DNA of 64,000 nt, from positions 62,001-126,000 of the forward strand of contig CAYJOD010000002.1 in assembly GCA_964371655.1 (NCBI GenBank). The letters are read 5' to 3'. The notes under the pieces are model-generated. The model was not told the DNA's origin. It made no database searches and saw only the letters and a list, made by a program, of their open reading frames with translations. Below are positions 17,085-25,626 of the stretch, one piece after another. The DNA is from CAZGSN01 sp964371655. GTDB lineage: Bacteria > Desulfobacterota > Binatia > HRBIN30. How positions within the stretch are numbered: position 1 is the first letter of the stretch; each line of letters begins with the position of its first letter. The position numbers and the translations under genes were made by a program.

Positions 17085-19535
17085 ATGCCCCGTCGAGACT
17101 TGAGTCGGATTTCCGCGCTCGCGGACACGCCCGGGGATGCGCTCGGAGGGATCAAAGTACTCGAGCTGGGAGAAGGGGTGTCGGCGCCGTTCTGCGCGAA
17201 GCTGTTCGCGGATTACGGTGCGAAGGTCATCAAGGTCGAAACCCCGGATGGGGACATCACCCGCGGCTGGGGACCGTTTCCGTCCGACTGCCCCCACCCC
17301 GAGAAGAGCGGGCTCTTCTTCTTTCTGAACACCAACAAGCTCGGCGTCACACTCGACGTTGCGACAGGCGAGGGGCGCGAGCGCTTCTTGAGCCTGGTCT
17401 CGTGGGCGGACGTGTTGATCGAGAACTGCCCCCCGCAGCAGCTGCGCCAGCGGCAATTGGACTATGCGACGCTGTCGCGCGTGAACCCCGACCTCGTGAT
17501 GATCTCGATCACGGCGTTCGGTCAGACGGGCCCGTATGCCAACTGGAAGGCCTACGATCTGAACGCCTACCACCTCAGCGCCAGCGGCAGCCGTTACTGC
17601 GGGCGACCCGAAGCGGCGCCTCTCGAGCAGGGAACGTTTGCGGCCGATTTCTTTGGTGCCTACACCGCAGCCGCGTGGGGTCTCGCGGCTATTCGTGGGC
17701 GAGCGCAGGCGGGGGGCGGTCAGCATCTCGACGTCTCCTGCGCGGAAGCGATCGCCGCGCTCTTCGTCGGTTGTCAGAATATCGGGGCCTACGCCCAAGA
17801 GGGAGTGTTCGCGAGACGCTCGGGCGTCGGGATGGCACTTGGGGCGCCGGCGACGATTCTACCGGCGAAGGACGGACACGTCTGGGTGATGGCTCTCGAG
17901 CGCGGCCAGTGGGACGGCTTGCGACGGGCGATGGGGGATCCCGAATGGGCACGCCTCGAGATGTTTCAGGACATGTTCGTTCGCGGTCAGAACGCCGACA
18001 TGATCTACCCGCTGATGGAGCAGTGGACTCTCGATCATACCAAGCAGGAGATCATGGACCTGTGCCAGGCGAACGGGTGTCCGACGACGGCCTTGTTTAC
18101 CGTCGACGAGATAGCCGCACACCCGCACCTGGAGGAGAGAGGCTACTTCGTAGACATTGACCATTCGCTGCTGGGGACGGTTCGCACGATGAACGCTCCC
18201 ATCAGATTACCCGCAAGCCCCGGCGGCCCACGGCATCCCGCGCCGCTGTTGGGACAGCACAATACTGAAGTCCTCGATGCAATCGCGTCAGTCGAGGCCA
18301 GGGAGATCAGCGAACCGAGGCTGGCGCGTGCTCTTCCGCTCGCGGGCCTGCGTGTGGCGAACTTCGGATGGGGATGGCTGGGACCGGTGGTCGGCCAGAC
18401 CCTCGGGTTTCTGGGTGCCGAGGTTTACAAGATCGAATCGCACGCTCGCGTCGACATCAATCGCACCCTGCCACCTTTCGGCGGTGGGGTGCGCGATCCG
18501 GACCGTAGCATTCAAAATCACGCCGGCTGGGCAGGCAACGGCAGCGTCACCATCAACCTCAAGAAACCTGAGGGTCAGGATCTGGCGCGACAGCTGGTTG
18601 CACGATGTGACGTGGCCGTCGAGAACTTCGGTCCTGGAGTGATGAAGAAACTCCACGTGACCTACGAAGAGTTGAGAGCGGTGAAGTCTGACGTCATTCT
18701 GGTTTCGCTTCCGCCCGCCGGGCTCTTTGGGCCGTTGAAGGACATCCGCACCTACGGCATGAGCCTGAGCAGCATCACGGGTCTGGACAGCCTGACGGGC
18801 TACAGCGGTGGACCACCCATGCCCATGGAAAACGCTTTCGCCGATCCGCTCGGCGGTATCATCGGCGCCTTCGCGGTGCTCCTCGCGTTGTGTCACCGCG
18901 ATCGCACCGGTGTCGGCCAGCACGTCGACGCGTCGCAGCAAGAAGGCTTGTTACAGATGATCGCGCCGGCCTACATGGATTACCTGCTCAATGGTCGCGT
19001 CGCCGGCCCCATGGGCAACCGCCATCCACTTGCGGTGGCGGCGCCGCACGGTGTCTTCCGTTGTGCCGGCGACGATCGCTGGATCAGTATTGCGGTGTTC
19101 ACGGACGAGGAGTGGCGGGGCCTCGTGGAGGCCATGGAACATCCCGACTGGGCGTTGGCGTTCGCCGAGAGCGCGTCGCGACGACGGGATATCGACGTGC
19201 TGCACGAGAAGCTGTCAAAGTGGACGCAGGGGTTCGATGACTACGAGCTGGCGAAGCGGCTTCAGGAGCACGGCGTCGCGGCTGCGCCCGTACTGAACGT
19301 GGCGGATCTGCTCAATGACCCTCATCACAAGGAGCGCGGCACCTTCATTGAGGTCACTCACCCGCTCGGGTTCAAGGAGACGATCTACGGAGCTTACGTA
19401 AAAACCACCGGCGCGTCGCCGCGAGTTACGCCGGGTCCTGTCATGGGTCGCGACAATGAGCACGTGTTCAGGGAGCTGATGGGTATCTCCGCGGCGCGCT
19501 ACCGCGAGTTGGCCGAGGCCGAGGTGATCTTCTGA
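17085..19535 (+). CDS. Fused tandem class III CoA-transferase (two CaiB/BaiF domains)
   Basis: An 816-residue protein with two complete PF02515 domains (about 22-400 and 418-812). Domain 1 begins GGIKVLELGEGVSAPFCAKL and has catalytic Asp188 in FAADFFGA; domain 2 begins LAGLRVANFGWGWLGPVVGQ and has Asp587 in FADPLGG. Each half is a close match to one of the two separate genes at 32959 and 34344, in the same order. Class III enzymes work as interlocked dimers, so the fusion probably makes an obligate heterodimer from one chain. Substrate unknown. Promoter and operator lie just upstream. Confidence 0.93.
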   Translation: MPRRDLSRISALADTPGDALGGIKVLELGEGVSAPFCAKLFADYGAKVIKVETPDGDITRGWGPFPSDCPHPEKSGLFFFLNTNKLGVTLDVATGEGRERFLSLVSWADVLIENCPPQQLRQRQLDYATLSRVNPDLVMISITAFGQTGPYANWKAYDLNAYHLSASGSRYCGRPEAAPLEQGTFAADFFGAYTAAAWGLAAIRGRAQAGGGQHLDVSCAEAIAALFVGCQNIGAYAQEGVFARRSGVGMALGAPATILPAKDGHVWVMALERGQWDGLRRAMGDPEWARLEMFQDMFVRGQNADMIYPLMEQWTLDHTKQEIMDLCQANGCPTTALFTVDEIAAHPHLEERGYFVDIDHSLLGTVRTMNAPIRLPASPGGPRHPAPLLGQHNTEVLDAIASVEAREISEPRLARALPLAGLRVANFGWGWLGPVVGQTLGFLGAEVYKIESHARVDINRTLPPFGGGVRDPDRSIQNHAGWAGNGSVTINLKKPEGQDLARQLVARCDVAVENFGPGVMKKLHVTYEELRAVKSDVILVSLPPAGLFGPLKDIRTYGMSLSSITGLDSLTGYSGGPPMPMENAFADPLGGIIGAFAVLLALCHRDRTGVGQHVDASQQEGLLQMIAPAYMDYLLNGRVAGPMGNRHPLAVAAPHGVFRCAGDDRWISIAVFTDEEWRGLVEAMEHPDWALAFAESASRRRDIDVLHEKLSKWTQGFDDYELAKRLQEHGVAAAPVLNVADLLNDPHHKERGTFIEVTHPLGFKETIYGAYVKTTGASPRVTPGPVMGRDNEHVFRELMGISAARYRELAEAEVIF

Positions 19536-19647
19536 AATACAAGCGCTTCATTGCACCGCGGCGCGCGCACATTTCAGGTGAGCCCCAAGGGTTCATCTTG
19601 CGGGCGTCAGCCTGCCCTGCGGTGATTGTAGATAGACTCGATACCGT

Positions 19648-19770
19648 GCTTCGAGACGGCCCCAGAAGAAGGGGCCTCCTCAGCACGAACGGACAAATGC
19701 TCAAGGATATCAAGCCAGGCTCCGTTCGCCCTGAGGAGCCGCCCTTTCCTGGCGGCGTCTCGAAGGGCGG
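19648..19770. repeat. Inverted-repeat element family F, copy 1 (TCCGTTCGCCC)
   Basis: Left arm CTTCGAGACGGCCCC...CACGAACGGA faces right arm TCCGTTCGCCCTGAGGAGCC...GTCTCGAAG. Related copies are at 35649 and 48612. It fills the 284-base gap before the NTF2-like gene; nothing else is seen there. Confidence 0.83.
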
Positions 19771-19819
19771 GTCCGCGAGAAAATCGACAATCGCTGCTGG
19801 ATGAGGAGGAACCCCTGGC

Positions 19820-20305
19820 ATGGCTGACGCGGACGATGTGAGGGCAATGGTGAACGAGCTGCGCGATCTCGAGGCGATCAAGCAGCTCAAGGCGCGGTAT
19901 TGTCACCTCGTGGATGCGGGCAGCTGGGACGAGCTGGCGCAGTTGTTCACGGAGGATGCCGTCTGCGACTACGGATTCTTCGGACGTTACGAAGGCCGGG
20001 ACCGGATCATCAACGGATTCTTCCGTGAGCTCGTCAGCTCCGCCTCCTCGTTCAATGCGCATATGGTGCACAATCCTGTCATCGAGGTGCACCGCGACAG
20101 CGCGTCGGGAGCTTGGTACCTGACGGCTCAATCGACGATTCAGCCGGCCAACCAGGCCGTGTGGGTGATGGGCATCTACCACGATGAGTTTCGGCGCGTT
20201 GCCGGGAAGTGGAAGCTTTCTTCTCTCGCGTTCGAGTTCAAGTACTACACGCCGTACGAAGATGGCTGGGCGAAGACGCGGATGTGGAATCCCGCATCCT
20301 CCTGA
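19820..20305 (+). CDS. NTF2/SnoaL-like protein
   Basis: A 161-residue cone-shaped alpha+beta-barrel protein of the SnoaL-like group (PF13577). Its start has GAGGAGG upstream. The segment LEAIKQLKARYCHLVDAGSW, followed by ELAQLFTEDAVCDYG, is typical; relatives include bile-acid 7-alpha-dehydratase BaiE and scytalone dehydratase. A dehydratase or isomerase role on a cyclic or steroid-like substrate is possible. It is the first of a compact group with the thiolase-like and DUF35 genes. Confidence 0.82.
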   Translation: MADADDVRAMVNELRDLEAIKQLKARYCHLVDAGSWDELAQLFTEDAVCDYGFFGRYEGRDRIINGFFRELVSSASSFNAHMVHNPVIEVHRDSASGAWYLTAQSTIQPANQAVWVMGIYHDEFRRVAGKWKLSSLAFEFKYYTPYEDGWAKTRMWNPASS

Positions 20306-20362
20306 GTCGCGTGCGCCAAGTCAGATGGCCGCTGACCCAGGAACCACTAGGGAGGACGGGAC

Positions 20363-21532
20363 GTGACGTCACTGAAGGATAAGGCATGCATCGTTGGGAT
20401 CGGTCAGACGCCGTACCGTCGTGGCAAGGTGCCCGACGGGACCAACCTGATGCTGCAGCTGCAGGCCGCGGAAGCCGCCATCGCCGACGCCGGGCTGATC
20501 AGCAAGCAGATCGACGCCGTGTTGCCGTTTTTCGGTCTCGACATCGCCGAGGCGTTTGCCGTCAACCTCGGTATTAAGGATCTACAGTACCAGACGACAT
20601 CGCACGTCGGTGGTGCGGCGCCCGGCGCCGCTCTGTGGAACGCGGCCATGGCCGTGAACGCCGGGATTGCCACCCACGTGCTCATCCCGGGAGGTTGGTA
20701 CGGGTACTCCGGAAGGCGGGTTCGGCAGGTGGTGGTTCAAGATCAGAGTGCGATGTCGGGCGGCTTTACGGCACGCGACTACTATTTCCCCTACGGGCTG
20801 ACGGCACCGGTCCAGTGGTTCTCGTTCATGGCACGCCTGCACATGAGCACCTTCGGAACGAAGCCGGAGCACCTTGGAGCGGTTGCCGTCGCCTGCCGCA
20901 AGCACGCACAGCTCAATCCTGCCGCCATCATGTGCGGCAAGCCAATAGGAATGGACGATTATCTGGCGTCACCGATGATTTCCGATCCCTACCGACTTCT
21001 AGACTGCTCCCTCGAGGCCGACGGAGCGTGCGCCTTTGTCGTGACCAGCGCCGAGCGGGCGCGCGACCTGAAACAGAGGCCGGTGTACCTGACGGGCTTC
21101 GGTCAAGGACAACCATTCCCCGCCGACGACATCGTGACTCGCGACGATCCCTTCAACCTTGGCCTCACGGCAGCCGCCCCACGAGCGTTCGCTATGGCCG
21201 GGATCACCGCGAGTGATGTGGATTTTGCGGAGGTGTACGACCCCTTCACCTTCCAGGTGATCCAACAACTCGAGGAGGCCGGCTTTTGCAAGCGCGGCGA
21301 GGGCGGACCCTTTGTGGAAGGGGGACGCATCGAGCTGGGCGGCGAGCTCCCGGTCAACACGCACGGCGGTCTGCTGTCGGAAGCACACGTGCTCGGCATG
21401 AACCATGTCGTCGAAGCGGTGCAGCAGCTTCGTGGCGCCGCCGGCGCGCGCCAAGTCCAGGGCGCCGAGGTAGGTGTCGTCACCGGCTTCGGTGACTTCG
21501 GCGATGGGAGTATCGCCGTCCTGAGGAAATAG
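20363..21532 (+). CDS. Thiolase-like lipid-transfer protein without nucleophilic Cys
   Basis: A 389-residue thiolase-fold protein, start GTG 20363 behind GGGAGG. The segment aligned with the acylated cysteine reads TTSHVGGAAPGAAL and has no Cys, and the C-terminal His block is NTHGGLLSEAHVLGMNHV. This is the pattern of Ltp2-type aldolases rather than Claisen thiolases. The DUF35 gene 49 bases downstream would be its ChsH2-like partner. Inference: retro-aldol release of a short acyl-CoA from a branched side chain, with the NTF2-like protein possibly hydrating or dehydrating an intermediate. Confidence 0.88.
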   Translation: MTSLKDKACIVGIGQTPYRRGKVPDGTNLMLQLQAAEAAIADAGLISKQIDAVLPFFGLDIAEAFAVNLGIKDLQYQTTSHVGGAAPGAALWNAAMAVNAGIATHVLIPGGWYGYSGRRVRQVVVQDQSAMSGGFTARDYYFPYGLTAPVQWFSFMARLHMSTFGTKPEHLGAVAVACRKHAQLNPAAIMCGKPIGMDDYLASPMISDPYRLLDCSLEADGACAFVVTSAERARDLKQRPVYLTGFGQGQPFPADDIVTRDDPFNLGLTAAAPRAFAMAGITASDVDFAEVYDPFTFQVIQQLEEAGFCKRGEGGPFVEGGRIELGGELPVNTHGGLLSEAHVLGMNHVVEAVQQLRGAAGARQVQGAEVGVVTGFGDFGDGSIAVLRK

Positions 21533-21581
21533 GGTTCACGGGTTCTGGAGTGCTGGGGTTCGGGAGTTCGGGGGTAAAGAA

Positions 21582-22001
21582 GTGACTGAGACGAAATACA
21601 GCAAACCGTTGCCGGCTTTGGATGGGCTGACGCAGGGGTTTTACGAATGGTGCAAGCAGGGTGAGCTGCGCTTCCAGCGTTGCAAGCAATGCGGCAAGTG
21701 GCGCCACGTACCACGACCGATGTGCTCCACGTGCGGCTCTTGGGACTGGGAGTGGGCGAGGTCGAGCGGACGCGGCCAGGTTTTCACCTGGACCGTTGTG
21801 CGTCGGCCGATGCATCCGGCGTTCGCCGAAGAGGCGCCATACGCGCCGGTTGTCGTCGAGTTGGAGGAAGGGGTACGCATGGTCACGTGGCTCGTGGATT
21901 GTCCCCCGGATGAAATCACGAAGGGCATGCCTGTGGAGGTCGTCTTCGATGAGGTTAGCCCAGAAGTCACGCTGCCGAAGTTCCGGCGTGCCGGCGCATG
22001 A
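21582..22001 (+). CDS. DUF35 Zn-ribbon/OB-fold protein, second copy
   Basis: A 139-residue DUF35 protein with zinc ribbon CKQCGKWRHVPRPMCSTCG and an OB-fold (GRGQVFTWTVVRRPMHPAF, ELEEGVRMVTWLVD). It starts at a GTG. Directly downstream of the Cys-less thiolase-like gene, matching the Ltp2/ChsH2-DUF35 arrangement. The 50-base spacer upstream is a run of GGGTTC-like words common in decayed intergenic repeats. Confidence 0.87.
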   Translation: MTETKYSKPLPALDGLTQGFYEWCKQGELRFQRCKQCGKWRHVPRPMCSTCGSWDWEWARSSGRGQVFTWTVVRRPMHPAFAEEAPYAPVVVELEEGVRMVTWLVDCPPDEITKGMPVEVVFDEVSPEVTLPKFRRAGA

Positions 22002-22047
22002 ATCGCCGCGCAAGACATTGGTCATGGAAGTAGCGGGTCACTTTGAT

Positions 22048-22148
22048 TGTCATTCCGAGCCGTCGCATTTTCCGCGGCGAGGAATCTTCCGGGGGCCGCG
22101 GTGGGCACGACATTCCACTACAGATCCCTCGCTTCGCTCGGGATGACA
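22048..22148. repeat. Inverted-repeat element family G, copy 1 (TGTCATTCCGAGC)
   Basis: Begins TGTCATTCCGAGCCG and ends CGCTCGGGATGACA; interior includes GCGAGGAATCTTCCG. The copy at 53271-53370 matches over nearly its whole length. Located between the DUF35 and crotonase genes. Confidence 0.88.
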
Positions 22149-22229
22149 TCGATCGGCAATATCAAACAGACCCACGACAGTGATGGACGGTCGAAGCAGG
22201 ATGGTCCGCACTCGCGAAAGGAATGAATC

Positions 22230-22997
22230 ATGAGAACCTCTCCGCATTTTCTGTACGAGAAACAGGGTGCAATTGCGATCATGACGTGGAACCGGCCGGA
22301 GGCGGCGAATTGCTTCACCCCCGAGATGATCGACGCCTTCTACGACGCCTTCGATGATTTCAACAAGGATGACGAGCTGCTGGTGGCGATTCTTGCCGCC
22401 AAGGGTGACAAGGCTTGGTGTGCAGGTGGCGATCTCGACACGATGATCCCCGCCGTCAGATCGGGAGAGTGGAAGATCAACGAGGACCCGACCAAGCGCG
22501 TGTTCCACGATATCTTCAAGCCGATCATCTGTGCCGTCAACGGATTCGCCACGGCGGAGTTGATCCAGGGCGCCGATCTGGTGGTTGCGTCGGAGAACGC
22601 GAAGTTTGCTTTGGGTGAGGTGCGCTGGGGAATGATCGCTGCTGGTGGCTCGCATGTGCGCGTGCCGCGTTACATCCCGTGGGTGATCGCCATGGAGCTG
22701 TTGCTCACGGGACGACCCATCAGTGCGCGCCGCGCCTACGAGGTCGGGATGGTGAATCGCCTGGTTGCCACGGTTGATGAAGTGCTGCCCGCCGCCATGA
22801 AGCTCGCCGAGCAGATCTGCGAGAATGGCCCGCTGGCGGTGCGCACAGCCAAGGAGATCGCCGTGCGCTGCTGGAACCACGAACCCGCCTACGTGCTCGA
22901 AGACGCGCTCTTCCAGCGTGTCCGCCACTCCGCCGACGCCGAGGAAGGCCCGCGCGCGTACATGGAGAAACGCAAGCCGGTGTACAAGGGGAAGTGA
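22230..22997 (+). CDS. Enoyl-CoA hydratase/isomerase family protein
   Basis: A 255-residue crotonase, start ATG 22230 after AAAGGA. CoA and oxyanion motifs NRPEAANCF and AWCAGGDLDTM are present. The second catalytic Glu is kept in ALGEVRWGMIAAGG; the first region is shortened (NGFATAELIQGADL) but still offers a Glu. It ends YMEKRKPVYKGK. Likely a hydratase or isomerase on a CoA ester. It follows the thiolase-like/DUF35 pair but is separated by a repeat element. Confidence 0.88.
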   Translation: MRTSPHFLYEKQGAIAIMTWNRPEAANCFTPEMIDAFYDAFDDFNKDDELLVAILAAKGDKAWCAGGDLDTMIPAVRSGEWKINEDPTKRVFHDIFKPIICAVNGFATAELIQGADLVVASENAKFALGEVRWGMIAAGGSHVRVPRYIPWVIAMELLLTGRPISARRAYEVGMVNRLVATVDEVLPAAMKLAEQICENGPLAVRTAKEIAVRCWNHEPAYVLEDALFQRVRHSADAEEGPRAYMEKRKPVYKGK

Positions 22998-23123
22998 TCT
23001 CGCCTGAGATCCCGCGTAGATGTACGCGAACGCAGTTGTAGCCGCGGCCGCCAAGGCCGTGGCAGCCATTGTTCGTCAGCAGATTCCTGCTCCGATTCCA
23101 GCTGCTCCACGCTTTGGCACGGT

Positions 23124-23244
23124 TGTCTCAAAACCTCGGCAAGGTGGTACAGGCCAGAGGCCTATACCCCCAAGAACCCAATCTCGGGGCAGCAAGCATT
23201 GGTGGTATAGGCTTCCAGCCTGTACCACCAATGAGTTTTGAGAC
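23124..23244. repeat. Inverted repeat with TGTCTCAAAAC ends
   Basis: Perfect 11-base ends TGTCTCAAAAC/GTTTTGAGACA enclose a second pair, GGTGGTACAGGCC and GGCTTCCAGCCTGTACCACC. No gene. It shares end wording with the damaged element at 37203-37318. Confidence 0.85.
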
Positions 23245-23335
23245 AGTCGTCATAGCACTGCTTCGCGCGAGAGAATGAAAACTCGGTTCCCGAGCCTCCC
23301 AGCCCCGAGTCTCCAGCCCCCATTTTCAAAGCAAC
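23239..23335. repeat. Dispersed direct repeat, copy 1
   Basis: From GAGACAGTCGTCAT through GGTTCCCGAGCC to CCGAGTCTCCAGCC, this stretch matches 48788-48880 in the same order and orientation with small gaps. Part of the 428-base gene-free gap between 22997 and 23426, which otherwise holds only the inverted repeat at 23124. Confidence 0.7.
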
Positions 23336-23425
23336 GTCTGCGAGCGCGGCTACGAGAGCTGGTGTAGGGCCGATGCGGCTCAAACCTACTCCGACTCTCA
23401 GGATCTAGCGGCCGCGCCGGCCCAG

Positions 23426-25486
23426 TCACGCCTCCAGCGCCTCGGCGACCAGCTCGGCGATGTCCGCCGCGCGCATAGTCCTTTGAGGATCCTTGACGCT
23501 GATGGCATCCTCGAACATCTGCATGCAGAACGGACACGCGACGGCGGCCGTTGTAGCGCCGCACCCCTTCACCTCTTCGAGACGCATGTGGTTGATGCGT
23601 TTCTCGAGCTTGTCGTCCATCCACGCGTAGCCACCGCCCGCGCCACAGCACAGAGATCGGGAGCGATTGCGGGGCAGTTCCTGAATCCCAGTTTGCGAGA
23701 CCGATCCCAGCACTTCCCGTGGTGCGTCGTAGACCCCGTTGTGCCGGCCCAAATAGCAGGGGTCGTGATACGTCACGGAAGTCAAATCGCGCTTGAGCTT
23801 CAATTTCCCGCTGCTGATCAGATCTCGAATGAGCTCGGTATGGTGAATGAGCTCATACTTGCCGCCGAATTCCGGGTACTCGTTGGCCATGGTGTTGAAG
23901 CAGTGCGGACAGGTCGTGATGATCTTGCGGATCTTGTAACCGTCGAGGAGCTCGATGTTGGCCTTCGCCAACATTTGATACGTCAACTCACCGCCAGCCC
24001 GCCTTGCCGGATCTCCGGTGCATGACTCCTCTGCGCCGAGGACGGCAAAATCGACTCCTGCCGCCTGTAAAACCTTCACGAATGCCCGCGTCACCGTGAT
24101 GTTGCGATCGATGAGCGCCCCGGCGCAGCCGACCCAGAAGAGATACTCGGCCGTGTCCCCACGACCGTACACCTTGATGTCTAGATCCTGAAACCAGTCC
24201 TCGCGCTCGTGCGCAGCACCCACGAATGGATGCATGCGATCATCCATGTTCTTGAGGAACATCTGCGCTTCATCGCTCATCTTCGCTTCGGTCATCACCA
24301 GATGACGACGCATGTCGACGATCTTTGGAATGTGCTCGATGTACATGGGGCACTCTTGCTGGCAGGCCCCACAGGTGCGGCACCCCCACAGCTCTTCTTC
24401 GAGCACGGCGGGCCGCACGCCGTTGCCGTCGCCGACGAGCGGCGCGTGCTCGACCTTGGCCTCGTCCCCGCTCTCTGCCGTCAGCAAGGACGGACCAACT
24501 TCACTCAAGTGATCGCGCATGTGGCGGATCAGAGTCCGTGGGTTCAGCTTCGAACCGCCGAGGGTGGCTGGGCACACGGACTCGCAGCGGCCGCAGTTCA
24601 CGCACGCGTCGAGGTCGAGCAAACCCTTCCAGGAGTACTGTTGGATCTCCTTGGTTCCGAGGATTGGTTCGGAGCTCGCGCCGCTTGCTTCCGCAGCCTC
24701 CAGCAGTGCTTCGATGTCCGGATAGCTGAGCCTCGATCCGCGGTTCAAATTGCGGAAGAAGATATTCAACATCCCGTAAAAGATGTGATTGAGCTTTCCG
24801 GAGGAGAGGTAGCCGATAAAGGCGAATGCGGTCACGATGTGAAACCACCAGCTGCCGCGGTGGATTGCCCGCAGCGTGTCGACGCTGACATTCTGAACGA
24901 GCAGGGCGACCATGTAGCCACCTGGGGACCAGTGAGCGAGATCGAGATTGTCTCGCAACTCGGTCGCGGCGATGCGCACGCCTTCAATCGCAAAGCCTTG
25001 TAGGAAGAGCACAAGCAACAGGCCCAGGGCGATGGAATCCTCAGCCAATGAAACGACATGTTTGGGACGGAGGAGCACGCGCCTGGCGATCGCCATGCAC
25101 AGGCCAATGATCGCAAGCAGACCAAAGACGTCGCTGAGCAGCGAATACCAGCGGTAGAATGCGCCCTGAAGGAAGTGAGCTCCGGTCCATTCTTGGATCG
25201 AGATCAACGAGGTCGCGACCACTTGTGCCATGAACCCATAGAAGATGAGGGTATGCATGACGCCGGGGTAGGGATGACGAAGCTGGCGGCGCTGCCCGAA
25301 GACCTCAGCCAACAGACCCGCAACCCGTTCGGGGATCCGGTCGAAGCGCGGCTCGTTGCCTCCCAGCCGCCACAGGCGATAGCGACGGTAGACCCCATAC
25401 GCGAGGAATCCCACGGCGATGACGAAGAACAGGTAGACGAGCGTTCCGCCGACGATGTTCCAGTAGATCTCTCGCGTATCACCCAT
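23426..25486 (-). CDS. Membrane Fe-S oxidoreductase, ETF:menaquinone oxidoreductase-like (EMO/FadF type)
   Basis: A 686-residue protein with an N-terminal membrane part of about five helices like the cytochrome b subunit of nitrate reductase (NarI), then two ferredoxin-type clusters (CVNCGRCESVCP near 295-306; CRTCGACQQECP near 370-381), and two CCG domains (PF02754) with TTCPHCFNTM, DPCYLGRHNGVYD and LCCGAGGGYAWMD. This is the layout of bacterial ETF:(methyl)menaquinone oxidoreductases. It would take electrons from EtfBA and reduce menaquinone in the membrane. ATG 25486 after GAGGGA is the preferred start. It follows the Mo-hydroxylase on the same strand. Confidence 0.88.
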   Translation of the reverse strand: MGDTREIYWNIVGGTLVYLFFVIAVGFLAYGVYRRYRLWRLGGNEPRFDRIPERVAGLLAEVFGQRRQLRHPYPGVMHTLIFYGFMAQVVATSLISIQEWTGAHFLQGAFYRWYSLLSDVFGLLAIIGLCMAIARRVLLRPKHVVSLAEDSIALGLLLVLFLQGFAIEGVRIAATELRDNLDLAHWSPGGYMVALLVQNVSVDTLRAIHRGSWWFHIVTAFAFIGYLSSGKLNHIFYGMLNIFFRNLNRGSRLSYPDIEALLEAAEASGASSEPILGTKEIQQYSWKGLLDLDACVNCGRCESVCPATLGGSKLNPRTLIRHMRDHLSEVGPSLLTAESGDEAKVEHAPLVGDGNGVRPAVLEEELWGCRTCGACQQECPMYIEHIPKIVDMRRHLVMTEAKMSDEAQMFLKNMDDRMHPFVGAAHEREDWFQDLDIKVYGRGDTAEYLFWVGCAGALIDRNITVTRAFVKVLQAAGVDFAVLGAEESCTGDPARRAGGELTYQMLAKANIELLDGYKIRKIITTCPHCFNTMANEYPEFGGKYELIHHTELIRDLISSGKLKLKRDLTSVTYHDPCYLGRHNGVYDAPREVLGSVSQTGIQELPRNRSRSLCCGAGGGYAWMDDKLEKRINHMRLEEVKGCGATTAAVACPFCMQMFEDAISVKDPQRTMRAADIAELVAEALEA

Positions 25487-25626
25487 TTCCACTATCCCTC
25501 ATGTATCGAGAACGGCTGCATACACTCGCCGAGATGGCAAGCGGCGCGCTGCAAACTCGATGAGATCCCGCCCGCGGTAAAGCTGCGGGCCTGTTGAGAT
25601 CCAGCTCGCCTTCTTCGGTCACCCTT

